The notes: generated by a model from the sequence alone, not told the origin. Numbered from the stretch's first letter, positions 8,505 to 18,117 are shown. The stretch is 44,680 nt of DNA from Prolixibacteraceae bacterium (GCA_023251475.1 JAHEYS010000059.1:1-44680); one strand, 5' to 3'. A program made the numbers and translations.

Positions 8505-9389
8505 TTATTGAATCTCGTAGCCAAAATTACGAAGCTGACTCTCCTTGTCGCGCCAGTCTTTCGCTACTTTAACATACAGTTGTAAAAATACTTTCTTCTC
8601 AAAAAACTCTTCAATGTCCAAACGGGCCTCGGTTCCCACTTTTTTAAGCGCTTTCCCCTGATGCCCGATGATGATCCCTTTTTGCGTATCGCGGGCTACG
8701 TGAATGATCGCCCTGATACTGAGCAATTTTGGCTCATCTTTGAACTCCTCGACTTCAATTTCAACAGAATATGGAATCTCCTTGTCATAAAACAGGAGGA
8801 TTTTTTCACGAATGATCTCCTGAACGAAAAATCGTTCATTGCGATCGGTCAATTCATCTTTGGGAAAAAACGGAGAACCTTCAGGGAGATTGGCGAGGAT
8901 CCGTTTAAAAACATAATCGAGATTGAATTTCTCCTTCGCTGAGATGGGCATCACTTCAGCTTTGGGGATCAGATTCCGCCACTTTTCAACCAGCGAAATC
9001 AGCTTCTCCTGATCTGTTAAATCTATTTTGTTAATTAATACAATAACAGGAACTTCCGCAGATTTTATTTTTTCGAGATAATCGGCATTCTTCGAAAAGT
9101 CTTCCACAACATCGGTCACGTACAGCAGCACATCGGCATCGACCAGGGCGGTATTCACAAAACCGAGCATCGATTCCTGAAGTTTGTATACCGGCTTTAA
9201 AATTCCCGGGGTGTCGGAGTAAACGATCTGAAAGTCCTCCCCATTAACGATTCCCTTGATACGGTGACGGGTGGTTTGCATTTTTGAAGTGATAATGGAG
9301 AGCTTTTCGCCAACCATCGCATTCATCAAAGTTGATTTGCCGACATTTGGATTACCTATGATGTTGACGAATCCTGATTTATGTGCCAT
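8505..9389 (-). CDS. era: GTPase Era
   Basis: GTPase that binds 16S rRNA near its 3' end and supports 30S maturation. The N-terminal G domain shows GNPNVGKST, DTPG and NKID; the C-terminal KH domain shows IIIGHQGKALKKVG. The start was set at ATG 9389 (MAHKSGF), giving 294 residues, the family length; the frame stays open upstream to 9551 but that extension is not Era-like and crosses the predicted promoter at 9418-9425. Era is the first gene of the era-der pair. Confidence 0.95.
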   Translation of the reverse strand: MAHKSGFVNIIGNPNVGKSTLMNAMVGEKLSIITSKMQTTRHRIKGIVNGEDFQIVYSDTPGILKPVYKLQESMLGFVNTALVDADVLLYVTDVVEDFSKNADYLEKIKSAEVPVIVLINKIDLTDQEKLISLVEKWRNLIPKAEVMPISAKEKFNLDYVFKRILANLPEGSPFFPKDELTDRNERFFVQEIIREKILLFYDKEIPYSVEIEVEEFKDEPKLLSIRAIIHVARDTQKGIIIGHQGKALKKVGTEARLDIEEFFEKKVFLQLYVKVAKDWRDKESQLRNFGYEIQ

Positions 9390-9417
9390 TGTGATGTAAT
9401 TATTCCTGAAATTTTTG

Positions 9418-9425
9418 CAAAGATA
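9418..9425 (-). promoter_or_regulatory. Predicted -7 promoter box for era-der
   Basis: TATCTTTG on the minus strand matches the Bacteroidota -7 consensus TAnnTTTG exactly and would give a 5' leader of about 20 bases before the era ATG. No good -33 TTTG is seen at the usual spacing. Confidence 0.45.
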
Positions 9426-9641
9426 GTAATTTTTAGGCAAGTAAGAGCCCTTCCCTTTAGTGCGTGTTTGGTGTGTCAGCTGACATAACGGCAGCGGATG
9501 GACAACAAAGGGTGGATTTGGCGTATAAAAGGATCGATCGGAGAATGACAAAACAACCTTGGTCGGGCCACATCACTGTTGAAGGTTAAACTATTGATAA
9601 AGAGGCGGTAATGTGAAAAAGTTGTCTTAAACGGTAAAAAA

Positions 9642-9746
9642 CAAACCGTAAAGGTCGCAGAGAAATTTCGCAGAGGTCGCAAAGATAATAATAACAATTA
9701 CTTAACTTCGCGTGCTATGCGCCTTCTTTGCACCTTCGCGGTTTAA
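9642..9746. repeat. Imperfect inverted repeat with CGCAGAG/GCAAAG units
   Basis: The 439-base gap between era and the next gene holds a left arm (about 9642-9685, AAACCGTAAAGGTCGCAGAG onward) and a right arm (about 9704-9746) whose reverse complement begins AAACCGCGAAGGTGCAAAG. Each arm also contains internal near-repeats. No reading frame of note overlaps it. Repeats of this CGCAGAG/CTTTGCG style are found between genes in many Bacteroidota (general knowledge); no function is known to me. Confidence 0.65.
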
Positions 9747-9828
9747 ATAGACTTTTTAGACACCAGCATTTACAGGTAAAAATCTATTTTAAGATTTACC
9801 CTTTAAAAGAACACTGGGGAATTATCAT

Positions 9829-10368
9829 TTACAACGTATAAACAACCACTTTGGTGTCAATGCTTACACCAACTGTAATTGTCATCGGACCGCTTGCAGT
9901 CCCGGAAACGGTTATGGTGATTTTTTTGTCTGTTTTAAGCTTCTCAGATACCTGATCAAGCACTCCTGCAGCAATTACAGGGGTAAATGTATTATTGACC
10001 ATGGTGATATTGGTCTGGGTAAAAATGTTACCAACTCCTGCAACTTCCAATGAAATTGTATTTATTGTCTGGCCTGCAGTTAATCCGGATACAGTGACGA
10101 CCGTGGTGCCTAATTTTATCTCGTTAATCTTTGAGAGATAAGGGGAAATATCGGTATTGTCGGCGATGCTCAGGTCCTGTGTCTTATTGAATACTAAGGA
10201 GGTCGCCTCAGATGTAAGATCCGCCGATTTCAAACCGACTGAAAAGATCGAGAGTGGCATACTGAATTCCAATTTAGTAGAAACAGTAATCGAGGTGGCA
10301 TCTTTGATCTTCTCGCAACCAGCGAACGACAGGCAAATGGCAAAAATTATTAATAGATTGTATTTCAT
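9829..10368 (-). CDS. Small lipoprotein of unknown function
   Basis: A 179-residue protein with a lipoprotein signal peptide: a hydrophobic stretch and the lipobox SFAGC, giving Cys18 as the acylated residue. The mature part is rich in Thr, Val, Ile and Ser in alternating patterns, consistent with a beta-sandwich. I recognise no catalytic motif or named domain. It stands alone: repeats lie downstream (9642-9746) and an AT-rich gap of 226 bases lies upstream. A TAATTTTG box on the minus strand at 10435-10442 could be its promoter, but lacks a -33 partner. Confidence 0.75.
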   Translation of the reverse strand: MKYNLLIIFAICLSFAGCEKIKDATSITVSTKLEFSMPLSIFSVGLKSADLTSEATSLVFNKTQDLSIADNTDISPYLSKINEIKLGTTVVTVSGLTAGQTINTISLEVAGVGNIFTQTNITMVNNTFTPVIAAGVLDQVSEKLKTDKKITITVSGTASGPMTITVGVSIDTKVVVYTL

Positions 10369-10594
10369 GGCTTTATGATTTAAAATTTTTAATTTATAAA
10401 TAAATTAAATTCAGGAAATAACCCAAACAGAATTCAAAATTAACATTTTTTATGGTTTGTGAATTGTTTCAGGGTTAAATTTTTCATTTTCATTAATTTT
10501 TTTATATTCATTTTTATATAATTTGTTTTTTAGCGGCCAAATGGAACCCCCATTAATTTTCATGCTATTTGGCGAGCCTTTGCTCATGAGGGTT

Positions 10595-12013
10595 TCATTT
10601 TATTGCCGGAGTTGTATCAACGTCCCAGTTATCTGTACGGAAAAGATTCACAGGTAATCCCTCTTTGCTGAAAAGGTTGGGAATAGCGGTATTGGTGAAG
10701 CCAAACCTGACCGAGACCGGAGATTTGATTGATTTATTCCAAACGATCAACGTGTTTCCGTCAATTTTGGCCAATGCCGGCTGGAAGCGGCGATCTTCAC
10801 CGGCAATATAAATTTCCGTGATTGATTTATCTTTTGCCATTAATCCATTTTCCGCATTTTTAAATTCGATTCGGATTTTGTCTTTTTCGTTCTTCATCCC
10901 TTTATACATTGGGAATTTGTAATTTAACCCGCTTTTGTCATAGGTTTTGACCAAGGCAAGATTGGCCAAACGTGCCGATACATCTATTTTATTCACAGGA
11001 TGGATGTTTTTAATATCGTCGACAAGGTCGGAGATGACAACCATACCTGTTTTGGGGATGGAGAGACACCTGGTTTGCGTTTCGCGCTGAAGGGCGCACC
11101 AATTATTTTGGCCATAACCCGAAAATGGTGCAATCTGTACAAAATAGAAGGGGAACTCTTTTTGCCAGGCTTCGCGCCAGGAAGTTATCATTTTAGTCAT
11201 TAGTTGTTTATAAGATGAATAGGTAGGAACATTGCTCTCACCCTGGTACCAGATCGCACCCGCAATTTCAAAATTGGTAATCGGATAGATCATTGCGTTA
11301 TAGGCATATCCCGGTAACGTTGGCCACCAGTCGGTGGGTTTTAATTTTTGAGCAGCGCTATTCAGTTCGGAGTCATTCTCTACCTCATTTTTTGGAGTCC
11401 AGGTTTCTGCAGGTGTTCCACCCCAGTTACTATTGATCAAACCGACCGGGACATTCAGTGCCTGCTGAATCTTTTTTCCAAAGAAATAGCCTACGGCGCT
11501 GAAATGTTTCATCTCCTCCGGCGTACAGACTTTCCAGCTTCCGCCGCAATTCTCCTGCGGAAATCCGGAAGTTGATTTCGGGACATAAAAGAGACGAATG
11601 TTTTTGTTTGTGGCATTGGGCATCTCATCAAGACACTGTTTCAGGTTTTGATCTCCACTCCACTCCATGTTACTCTGTCCGCTGCAGACCCAGGTCTCGC
11701 CGATCATCACATCCTCAAGGATGGTGGAGCCGTTGATTGTAATTGAATAGGGGCCACCTGCAGCCGGGGTCTTTATTTTAGTAATCCACTTGGCAGTGGA
11801 TCCACCTGTCGTTTTATAGGTGATGGTATCCCAGCTTGTTTTAATGGTTATTTTTTCGGCGGGACTACTCCAGCCCCAAAGTTTAACCTCACTGTTTTGT
11901 TGCAGCACCATATGACTTCCAAGGATTGCGGGGAGACGTACTGCAGCTGAAGTTAAGCAGACATTGAACATCAACAACAGCGTGGAAATGACCGGATAAA
12001 TTGATTTTTTCAT
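10595..12013 (-). CDS. Sialate O-acetylesterase-like SGNH hydrolase
   Basis: Secreted esterase of the SASA family, expected to remove acetyl groups from sugars such as sialic acid, xylan or pectin. The start was set at ATG 12013 (MKKSIYPV), which begins a proper signal peptide ending near Ala24; the open frame extends 13 codons further upstream without support. The catalytic serine is Ser114 in GQSNMEW (112-118). Also visible are GGTPAETW (198-205), WYQGESN (255-261) and an IHP motif (337-339) preceded by two aspartates at 332-333, the expected His/Asp region. The 472-residue length fits. It is 174 bases downstream of a large secreted glycosidase in the same direction, which suggests joint action on one acetylated glycan. 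Confidence 0.85.
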   Translation of the reverse strand: MKKSIYPVISTLLLMFNVCLTSAAVRLPAILGSHMVLQQNSEVKLWGWSSPAEKITIKTSWDTITYKTTGGSTAKWITKIKTPAAGGPYSITINGSTILEDVMIGETWVCSGQSNMEWSGDQNLKQCLDEMPNATNKNIRLFYVPKSTSGFPQENCGGSWKVCTPEEMKHFSAVGYFFGKKIQQALNVPVGLINSNWGGTPAETWTPKNEVENDSELNSAAQKLKPTDWWPTLPGYAYNAMIYPITNFEIAGAIWYQGESNVPTYSSYKQLMTKMITSWREAWQKEFPFYFVQIAPFSGYGQNNWCALQRETQTRCLSIPKTGMVVISDLVDDIKNIHPVNKIDVSARLANLALVKTYDKSGLNYKFPMYKGMKNEKDKIRIEFKNAENGLMAKDKSITEIYIAGEDRRFQPALAKIDGNTLIVWNKSIKSPVSVRFGFTNTAIPNLFSKEGLPVNLFRTDNWDVDTTPAIK

Positions 12014-12187
12014 AATAGAATTTATAATTAATTCATTTATAATAGATTCCATTGTCCTGCAGGAATCATTTTGCTTTTAGCTGAACCTGTAAATTGACCT
12101 CGTTCCGGAAGGATGAAAATCAACATCCAGGATAATTTTGCGAATGTGAAACTAATAAAAAAAGCATTTGATACGAGCAATTTATAA

Positions 12188-14701
12188 TCAGTTCTTTACC
12201 AGCTGATAGGTTGTGTTTCCTTTGCAACGACTCCTGAAGGATATTTTACCTGTAACATCTGCATTCGGAGTAGCAGTAGATTTTCCGTTGATCATTAGTC
12301 TGTAGGAGTGGGCGGCTTCAAGTCCGCTAACGTTAAATTTATAATCGTCAGCGGAGGAGAGCTTCCATTTTGGTTCTCCGTTTTTCCAGCCAGTCACTTC
12401 CAGATTCACTTTTTTTGCTGTCGACCGGGAGATCACCATTGAAACGCCCTCTTTATTGCAATCATAGAACAATAACCGGTTATTGGCCATCGCTGCCCCA
12501 AAATGGTGGTCACTCCTGATTGCATACTGATCAGATTGCAACTGATAATCGTTTTCACTCAACGCAATATGGTACTTTTCCCCGCGTAAGGTGTAATCAA
12601 ACCTGGTGCCATTCAGTTCTTTCGACAGATTTGGCTCAAGGCCCATTCTGTTCCATTTGGGACGAATCCCGTAAATGTCTTTGTAGAGTGCCATGATGGT
12701 GGTGCAGATCCCTGAAAGTATATCTGAACCAATTCCCTGTTGCGTTTTCCTGCTAAAGCGTTGCGATGATAAACCATCTTTATGGTATTGTTCCAGTATG
12801 TTTTTTATATATTTCAACGCTAATCCCTTGTCATACATCAGGTAGGATTTTATGCCGAGGTATCCCCAGGTGGGGAAGATGTCGCCGTTTTCATAGTTTG
12901 GAAATGGCCAGTTGACCTTTTCTACCTCCTCCTTTTTAAATGAATCGAAACAGAGTGGCCAATGGAAAAGGTGCTCAGCGGCTGTTCTGGTTTCAATATT
13001 TTCCAGGATAATCCTGATACGATCCGGATCATCGCAGATTCCAAAAGCAATGGCCTGAAATGCAACCGGAGTAACGATATTGTCACCATGAATAGTACCA
13101 TCCTTGTCTCTCCAGTAGATGTAACATTTTTTCCCGGGTGACCAAAATCCTCCGTCTGCAATATCTTTATTAAACGATTCCTTTAGCTTTGCGGCAATGC
13201 CGGAATAAAATGAGGCATTCTGGTCGTCGCCAAGAATACGTTCACAGAACTCCCATTTTTTTAGCGCTTCATACATCTGGGCATTTACAAAGGCATTCTC
13301 AAAACTGGCATAAACCACATCGATCCAATCACTGCATTTTTTCTCCAGATACGTGTCGTTCATCATTTCGAACAATCCGTTTTTATTGACATCTCTTTTG
13401 ATCAGCCAGTTAAGGGCGTTTTCGCAACTTAGCTTATGCCCTTTCAGCCACCTGATGTCACCGTTGAGATCGAATTGTTCAGCTGTGTTAATGATATAAC
13501 TGGTTTGCGAATCCATCGTGTAGCCCCATTGGGTTTCATAGTATCCTGTTTTCAGGTCAAAAGTCCCCGGTAGCTCATCGCCGGGTTCGTTATGCCAGCG
13601 CGAGAGGACCCGGCCATATTTTGTCGTAGCTAAATCCCGCTCCTGATCAAGTGTCGCAGAGAAATTTCCGGTGTAATTTTCATCATCAACAAAAAGGCCT
13701 ATTTGTGCAAAGAAGGGCTCATGAAGACATTTCCAGTTGGTGGTCCAACCATTTCCGCCAATGATATTCCGGTCTACCACACCATACCTGGCGGTTGTAT
13801 TGCGAAGTTCGCGCACTGCATCAGCATCAATTCCGGGGAGGTTGCCCGCCGGATATTCCTCATTATAATCGATGTATTTAATGAATGTACTTATTTTTAC
13901 GAACCCCTTCCTGACAGCAAACGGGGCAAAAACATCCTCCTTTCCTTTCACAAACCGGTTGAGGTGATACCTGGGTTGAAGTTCTTTATCGCTTAGATAT
14001 TGGGCAAATGAAAATTCATCATTATTGCCATGGTAAAATTTTGAGGCGATACATTTTCCCCCATCGGTTGTTGAGGTTATCCTCAGCGCGTCGCCCGACA
14101 GCGGGTTCCAGAAGGTCACTCCATCAGTATGCACCCCATAAACATCCAGCTTATTTGTAAGGTACTTGCACCACACCATACCGCCATTATTCAAAATCCC
14201 ACCCTTCCAAACCGACAGGGTGGCGAAGTTCCAGAGCGGCATTGCTAATTCTTCAACAACTGAATTCTTATTATATTTTCGCTCAATATCCCAATGTATT
14301 CCATCCTTTTCGGGAGTCAAAATCCACTGCTCTGTAACCTTTAGTGAATCATTGCCATAGGTGATATTGCTTATCGTCATTTTTGCATCAGAAATCTTTA
14401 TTTCAGGCAGATTATGGTTGATTTTGGAGGTAGATGTAACCAATGATTGTTTTATGGCAGTATAGCTTCCGGTAGTTGCAAGTGTATTTTTCCCGTTCAC
14501 ATATAGTTGGTCCATGCTGCATCCGCCGGCATATTTGAACCGCATTGACAGATGGCCTGAACCATCCGTTATACTCACCGTTTTTCTGACTGTATCCAGC
14601 CTGATACCGAAGTCGGCTTTGGCTGATGCCATAGGTGAATTAAACAAAAATATCATCAGGCCAAACAGCAATACCCAATTATATTGATTCATGATTACCA
14701 A
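12188..14701 (-). CDS. Secreted (alpha/alpha)6-barrel glycoside hydrolase-like protein
   Basis: Large exported protein of 837 residues. A signal peptide ends near ASA (residue 27); the start may be ATG 14701 or, equally well, ATG 14692. The N-terminal third (to about 270) looks beta-rich, like the super-sandwich domain ahead of (alpha/alpha)6 enzymes. The middle (about 310-680) has helix-rich segments with paired aromatics and acids, for example NKNGLFEMMND, SDWIDVVYASFENA, GDNIVTPVAFQAIAFG and YENGDIFPTWGY, resembling the six-hairpin fold of GH15/GH37/GH63/GH78/GH94-type enzymes. The segment IRPKWNRMGLEPNL near 690 recalls the C-terminal part of GH94-like and related proteins. I cannot assign a CAZy family. 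Catalytic acids probably lie in the SDWID and NGD segments (inference). It neighbours a carbohydrate esterase. Confidence 0.65.
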   Translation of the reverse strand: MVIMNQYNWVLLFGLMIFLFNSPMASAKADFGIRLDTVRKTVSITDGSGHLSMRFKYAGGCSMDQLYVNGKNTLATTGSYTAIKQSLVTSTSKINHNLPEIKISDAKMTISNITYGNDSLKVTEQWILTPEKDGIHWDIERKYNKNSVVEELAMPLWNFATLSVWKGGILNNGGMVWCKYLTNKLDVYGVHTDGVTFWNPLSGDALRITSTTDGGKCIASKFYHGNNDEFSFAQYLSDKELQPRYHLNRFVKGKEDVFAPFAVRKGFVKISTFIKYIDYNEEYPAGNLPGIDADAVRELRNTTARYGVVDRNIIGGNGWTTNWKCLHEPFFAQIGLFVDDENYTGNFSATLDQERDLATTKYGRVLSRWHNEPGDELPGTFDLKTGYYETQWGYTMDSQTSYIINTAEQFDLNGDIRWLKGHKLSCENALNWLIKRDVNKNGLFEMMNDTYLEKKCSDWIDVVYASFENAFVNAQMYEALKKWEFCERILGDDQNASFYSGIAAKLKESFNKDIADGGFWSPGKKCYIYWRDKDGTIHGDNIVTPVAFQAIAFGICDDPDRIRIILENIETRTAAEHLFHWPLCFDSFKKEEVEKVNWPFPNYENGDIFPTWGYLGIKSYLMYDKGLALKYIKNILEQYHKDGLSSQRFSRKTQQGIGSDILSGICTTIMALYKDIYGIRPKWNRMGLEPNLSKELNGTRFDYTLRGEKYHIALSENDYQLQSDQYAIRSDHHFGAAMANNRLLFYDCNKEGVSMVISRSTAKKVNLEVTGWKNGEPKWKLSSADDYKFNVSGLEAAHSYRLMINGKSTATPNADVTGKISFRSRCKGNTTYQLVKN

Positions 14702-14943
14702 TGATTTATTATCTTTTTTGTGAAAATTGCCTTCTCTTCTTCATTCAACTCATTTGTAATTACAGGTTTGAGAAATCGTCTGCATTAACCTGTTAATAAA
14801 ACAAAAAATAAGTTACAAATGGATTTTTTCGATTTGCCTGTCAATGTATTCATAATCAGAAATATGTAATGCATTTTTATCCTGTGAAAATATTTTGCAG
14901 GTATGGATTGCGACCCGATGGCCTCCTCAATGTGATTTTATGG

Positions 14944-14975
14944 TTTCAAATATAAGTCTCTTTTACCTATTTTTG
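14944..14975 (+). promoter_or_regulatory. Predicted promoter for the DUF3078 gene
   Basis: TATTTTTG at 14968-14975 matches the -7 consensus TAnnTTTG, with TTTC (one mismatch to TTTG) at 14944-14947, spacing 20. The leader to ATG 15003 would be about 20 bases. This also argues against the longer upstream start at 14895. It lies in the 301-base divergent gap 14702-15002, in which I see nothing else. Confidence 0.4.
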
Positions 14976-15002
14976 GCTGGTGGAAATACTAAGATTTTTA
15001 TA

Positions 15003-16967
15003 ATGATCAGAAAAACGATAATATTATCAATTATATTTATATCGATTCTCTGCGCCGGAAATCTTCAGGCAGCAAAGACTGACATCGCATTACCTGAAAT
15101 AGCGAAGACTCATCGTAAGCAGGTCACCGATTCGTTGAAATGGAGTATTGATTTTTTAGGCAAATTGCTCAATTCGTGCGGCGAGTGGTACCTTACCAAT
15201 GATAATTTCAGGAAGCCGGTTCAGGGAGTATTGAACTATGCTGAAAACGATCCGTTGGATACGGTTGTTGTCAACCTGAACAGGTTATTAAAAGATAGCA
15301 CTATTGTTTATCTGATGGAACGGCAACCCCGGGATATCCGTAATCTCAAAGATGTACAGGGCTATCTGCCCGTTGAGGAGGTGGAAAAAGCAGTTGAGGG
15401 GATACGGAAATCGGTGTTTGATAGTTTGAATAACAGTAATATCGTTGTTCCATCAATAATTCTGGAGGCTGGATTGGCCAAAGCTCCTTATGTTCCGGAT
15501 GGGGATCCGGTCAGGTTACTGGGGAAGCAGAAAGAGTTGCCGGGTGAATTTGTCACGAACCTGAACGCCAAAATAGCGGCGATCCATTTTCCCCCAGATA
15601 TGACGGGTTTGGCAATGGATTCGACACTCTATCAGCTTTTTACTACTTACCGTAAGGTATTCAACGATTCGGTGAACAACCGGTGGCGTGACAAACTAAT
15701 TTTCAGTTACCGGAGTAAATACATTTCTGACCAGTCTGACTTACGGGTAAATTCATACAAAAAATTGGTTGCCGATCAAAATCTCAGGGCGTTAAATGCC
15801 TATAATGAAAGGACGATCGGTATCGTAAATGATTCGCTGAGAACGGCGCTTCGATACCTCACCGCTCACGCTGAAGCCGATTCGGTGTTGATCCGGCTGT
15901 CTAATTTGAATAATGAGAAAGCGGAATTATGGACCGCTGACCGGAGGGTGAAGCCGATCAGGATGTTTCTCAAGAATGAACAGAAAGATTCCTTAAGTGT
16001 CGTCCTGATTAACAAGGGTAAAGGAGAATTAAAGCTGGTGATTGATGATGGTGTGAAATTGACCAGGTTTGCGGAGAGCCAAAACCGTACGGTCACCTTT
16101 CAGACTAAGGCCCCCGATAAGAAACTTCAGAAAGTGAATCTGAAAAAAGTGACCCTCCCCCCCTGGACCCTAATCGGAAACGGGACGATCGGGTTTACTC
16201 AGACAGCTTTGTCCAATTGGTCAAAAGGTGGAGAAAGTTCGATGGCTTTACTGGTTATGAGTAAGTACAATGCCAATTATTCAAAGGATAAGGTGAAATG
16301 GGAAAGCAGTGCTGAGTTCCGTTATGGAGTCAGTCAGACCAAAACAAGGGGATTTGAAAAAAATGATGATAAAATAGAATTTCAGAGTAGATTTGGGATA
16401 TCGGCTTTCAAAAAATGGTATTATTCGGGTGAGACCAACTTCAGAACCCAGATTGCCAATGGATACAAGTATCCCGATATGGAACATCCGATTTCTGCCT
16501 CCATGGCGCCCGGTTACCTGACTATGTCGTTGGGTCTTGATTATAAGCCAAATAAAGATTTTTCACTCTTCCTCTCCCCGTTTACCTCCAAAACTACCTA
16601 CGTGAGGGATACGGTAATGATTGCACCGTCGAAGTTTGGTCTGGAACCAGGGAAAAAGAAACTTTGGGAGCCAGGTATCATTATTAAGGCAAACTGGCAC
16701 CACAATCTTATGGAGAATATTACCTACGATACAAAAGTGGAGTTCTTCAATAATTACAGGTATACTTTTCAAAAATATGCATTTGAGTGGGAGCAGGTAC
16801 TCATTATGCGGGTCAACCGGTTTATTAATGCCAGGATAATTACCAATGTGGTTTATGATTATAATACCAAATTTCCGATCCTCAATGATTTAGGAAAGGA
16901 GATAGGACGGAAACCAAAATGGCAGTTTAAAGAGTTGTTTACCATTGGATTTACCTACAAGTTTTAA
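15003..16967 (+). CDS. Secreted DUF3078 domain protein
   Basis: Envelope protein of 654 residues from ATG 15003 (MIRKTIIL), whose first 22 residues form a clear signal peptide ending LQA. The N-terminal 390 residues are mixed helix and strand with no domain I recognise. The C-terminal part (about 400-650) has alternating aromatic strands: GTIGFTQTALSNWSKGGES, WESSAEFRYGV, SGETNFRTQI, LSLFLSPFTSKTTYV-like blocks and an aromatic end (FTYKF), the pattern of DUF3078, probably an outer-membrane beta-barrel. The terminal Phe fits an outer-membrane assembly signal. Function unknown. It converges on the prenyltransferase gene with only 6 bases between stop codons and no hairpin terminator between them. 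Confidence 0.75.
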   Translation: MIRKTIILSIIFISILCAGNLQAAKTDIALPEIAKTHRKQVTDSLKWSIDFLGKLLNSCGEWYLTNDNFRKPVQGVLNYAENDPLDTVVVNLNRLLKDSTIVYLMERQPRDIRNLKDVQGYLPVEEVEKAVEGIRKSVFDSLNNSNIVVPSIILEAGLAKAPYVPDGDPVRLLGKQKELPGEFVTNLNAKIAAIHFPPDMTGLAMDSTLYQLFTTYRKVFNDSVNNRWRDKLIFSYRSKYISDQSDLRVNSYKKLVADQNLRALNAYNERTIGIVNDSLRTALRYLTAHAEADSVLIRLSNLNNEKAELWTADRRVKPIRMFLKNEQKDSLSVVLINKGKGELKLVIDDGVKLTRFAESQNRTVTFQTKAPDKKLQKVNLKKVTLPPWTLIGNGTIGFTQTALSNWSKGGESSMALLVMSKYNANYSKDKVKWESSAEFRYGVSQTKTRGFEKNDDKIEFQSRFGISAFKKWYYSGETNFRTQIANGYKYPDMEHPISASMAPGYLTMSLGLDYKPNKDFSLFLSPFTSKTTYVRDTVMIAPSKFGLEPGKKKLWEPGIIIKANWHHNLMENITYDTKVEFFNNYRYTFQKYAFEWEQVLIMRVNRFINARIITNVVYDYNTKFPILNDLGKEIGRKPKWQFKELFTIGFTYKF

Positions 16968-16973
16968 TTGCGG

Positions 16974-17837
16974 TTACTGAAAATAGAAGGAGGCGATAAC
17001 GAAAACGGCAAAAATAACGCTTGCTATTCCATTGGTAGTAAAGAATGCCAGATTGACCCTGCTCAGATTGTCTGACTGGATAATCAGGTGCTGATAAGTG
17101 AGGAGCGCTGTAAAGATGAATGCCCCGGCCCAATAGATCCAACCCGACTGAAGAACAATACCAGCAGCGGCAACAAAACCTGCCACGATAAGGTGAACCA
17201 GAACTGAAATCTGAAGTGCACGTTTTACTCCCGTCATCGCCGGAATACTGTTAAGTTGTTGTGACCGGTCGAAATCGACATCCTGACAGGCGTAGATAAT
17301 ATCAAAGCCACTTACCCAGAAAAAAACCACCATTGAGAAAAGGAGTGGGGGGAGGGCAAATTGTCCGGTCACAGCCAGATAGGCGCCGATGGGGGCCAGC
17401 GCAAGACCCGCACTGAGGACAAAATGGCAAAGCGGTGTAATCCTTTTGGTGTAACTGTACCCAAGTATAACCAGCAGTGCAACAGGTGAGAGATAAAAAC
17501 ACAAATCGTTGATCAGCCAGGCAACAATGACAAACAAGATTGAATTTGCAATCACAAAGAACAACGCTTTCATCGGGGAAACCACCCCTGCCGGAATCTC
17601 CCGCATAGCTGTGCGTGGATTCGCAGCATCAAATGTCCGGTCGAGGTAACGGTTAAATCCCATTGCGCTATTTCTCGCAAATACCATACAACCAATTACT
17701 TTAATTAATAATATGGTTGAAAAACCACCGGGTGAATTTATAATGGCCATAAAAAATCCGATTAGGGCAAACGGCAATGCAAAGAGGGTATGCTCAAATT
17801 TAACCAGGCGTGTATAATCGAGAATTATTTTTTTCAT
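16974..17837 (-). CDS. UbiA-family polyprenyltransferase (menaquinone pathway, MqnP/UbiA-like)
   Basis: Integral membrane prenyltransferase of 287 residues that attaches a polyprenyl chain to an aromatic acid. The first metal-diphosphate motif NRYLDRTFD (N62, D66, D70) and the second DVDFD (D186, D190) are intact; about eight or nine hydrophobic helices are visible. In Bacteroidota, which use menaquinone, this 4-hydroxybenzoate polyprenyltransferase-like branch is usually assigned to the futalosine route (MqnP) (established knowledge plus inference); no other mqn genes are in the window to confirm it. A role in another prenylated lipid cannot be excluded. Confidence 0.85.
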   Translation of the reverse strand: MKKIILDYTRLVKFEHTLFALPFALIGFFMAIINSPGGFSTILLIKVIGCMVFARNSAMGFNRYLDRTFDAANPRTAMREIPAGVVSPMKALFFVIANSILFVIVAWLINDLCFYLSPVALLVILGYSYTKRITPLCHFVLSAGLALAPIGAYLAVTGQFALPPLLFSMVVFFWVSGFDIIYACQDVDFDRSQQLNSIPAMTGVKRALQISVLVHLIVAGFVAAAGIVLQSGWIYWAGAFIFTALLTYQHLIIQSDNLSRVNLAFFTTNGIASVIFAVFVIASFYFQ

Positions 17838-18022
17838 TTTGGTTTTGATTTATAGCGGGCGAAAATAGTAAATATTTAATAGCCGCCGGCAACAGGTATC
17901 CTGCTGATTGCATCTCTTTGCAAAGATTTGGTTATTCCTTGTAAAATAGTCCTCCCGAAAGGTACAGGAGGTTATAAATAGCGGTTAATGACTTTATTAC
18001 TATGGTATTTTGACGAAATCCT

Positions 18023-18030
18023 TACATTTG
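18023..18030 (+). promoter_or_regulatory. Predicted -7 promoter box for the SRPBCC gene
   Basis: TACATTTG matches TAnnTTTG exactly; no good -33 element at the usual spacing. The leader to ATG 18118 would be about 80 bases and includes a 23-codon frame (18050-18121) that overlaps the gene start as ATGA. Confidence 0.35.
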
Positions 18031-18117
18031 CAGGAATAATTATTCAGCCATGCAGTTGCGATGGGGACAATTTTATCTATTTTTGAATGAATTAATCGAT
18101 AGGAGTCAGATAATAAA

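Noticed and set aside
9390-9551. Upstream extension of the era reading frame by 54 codons
   Set aside because: The added residues are not Era-like, and a -7 promoter box lies inside the stretch; ATG 9389 gives the family length.
14895-15002. Upstream extension of the DUF3078 frame
   Set aside because: ATG 15003 begins a clean signal peptide and a promoter match lies within the extension.
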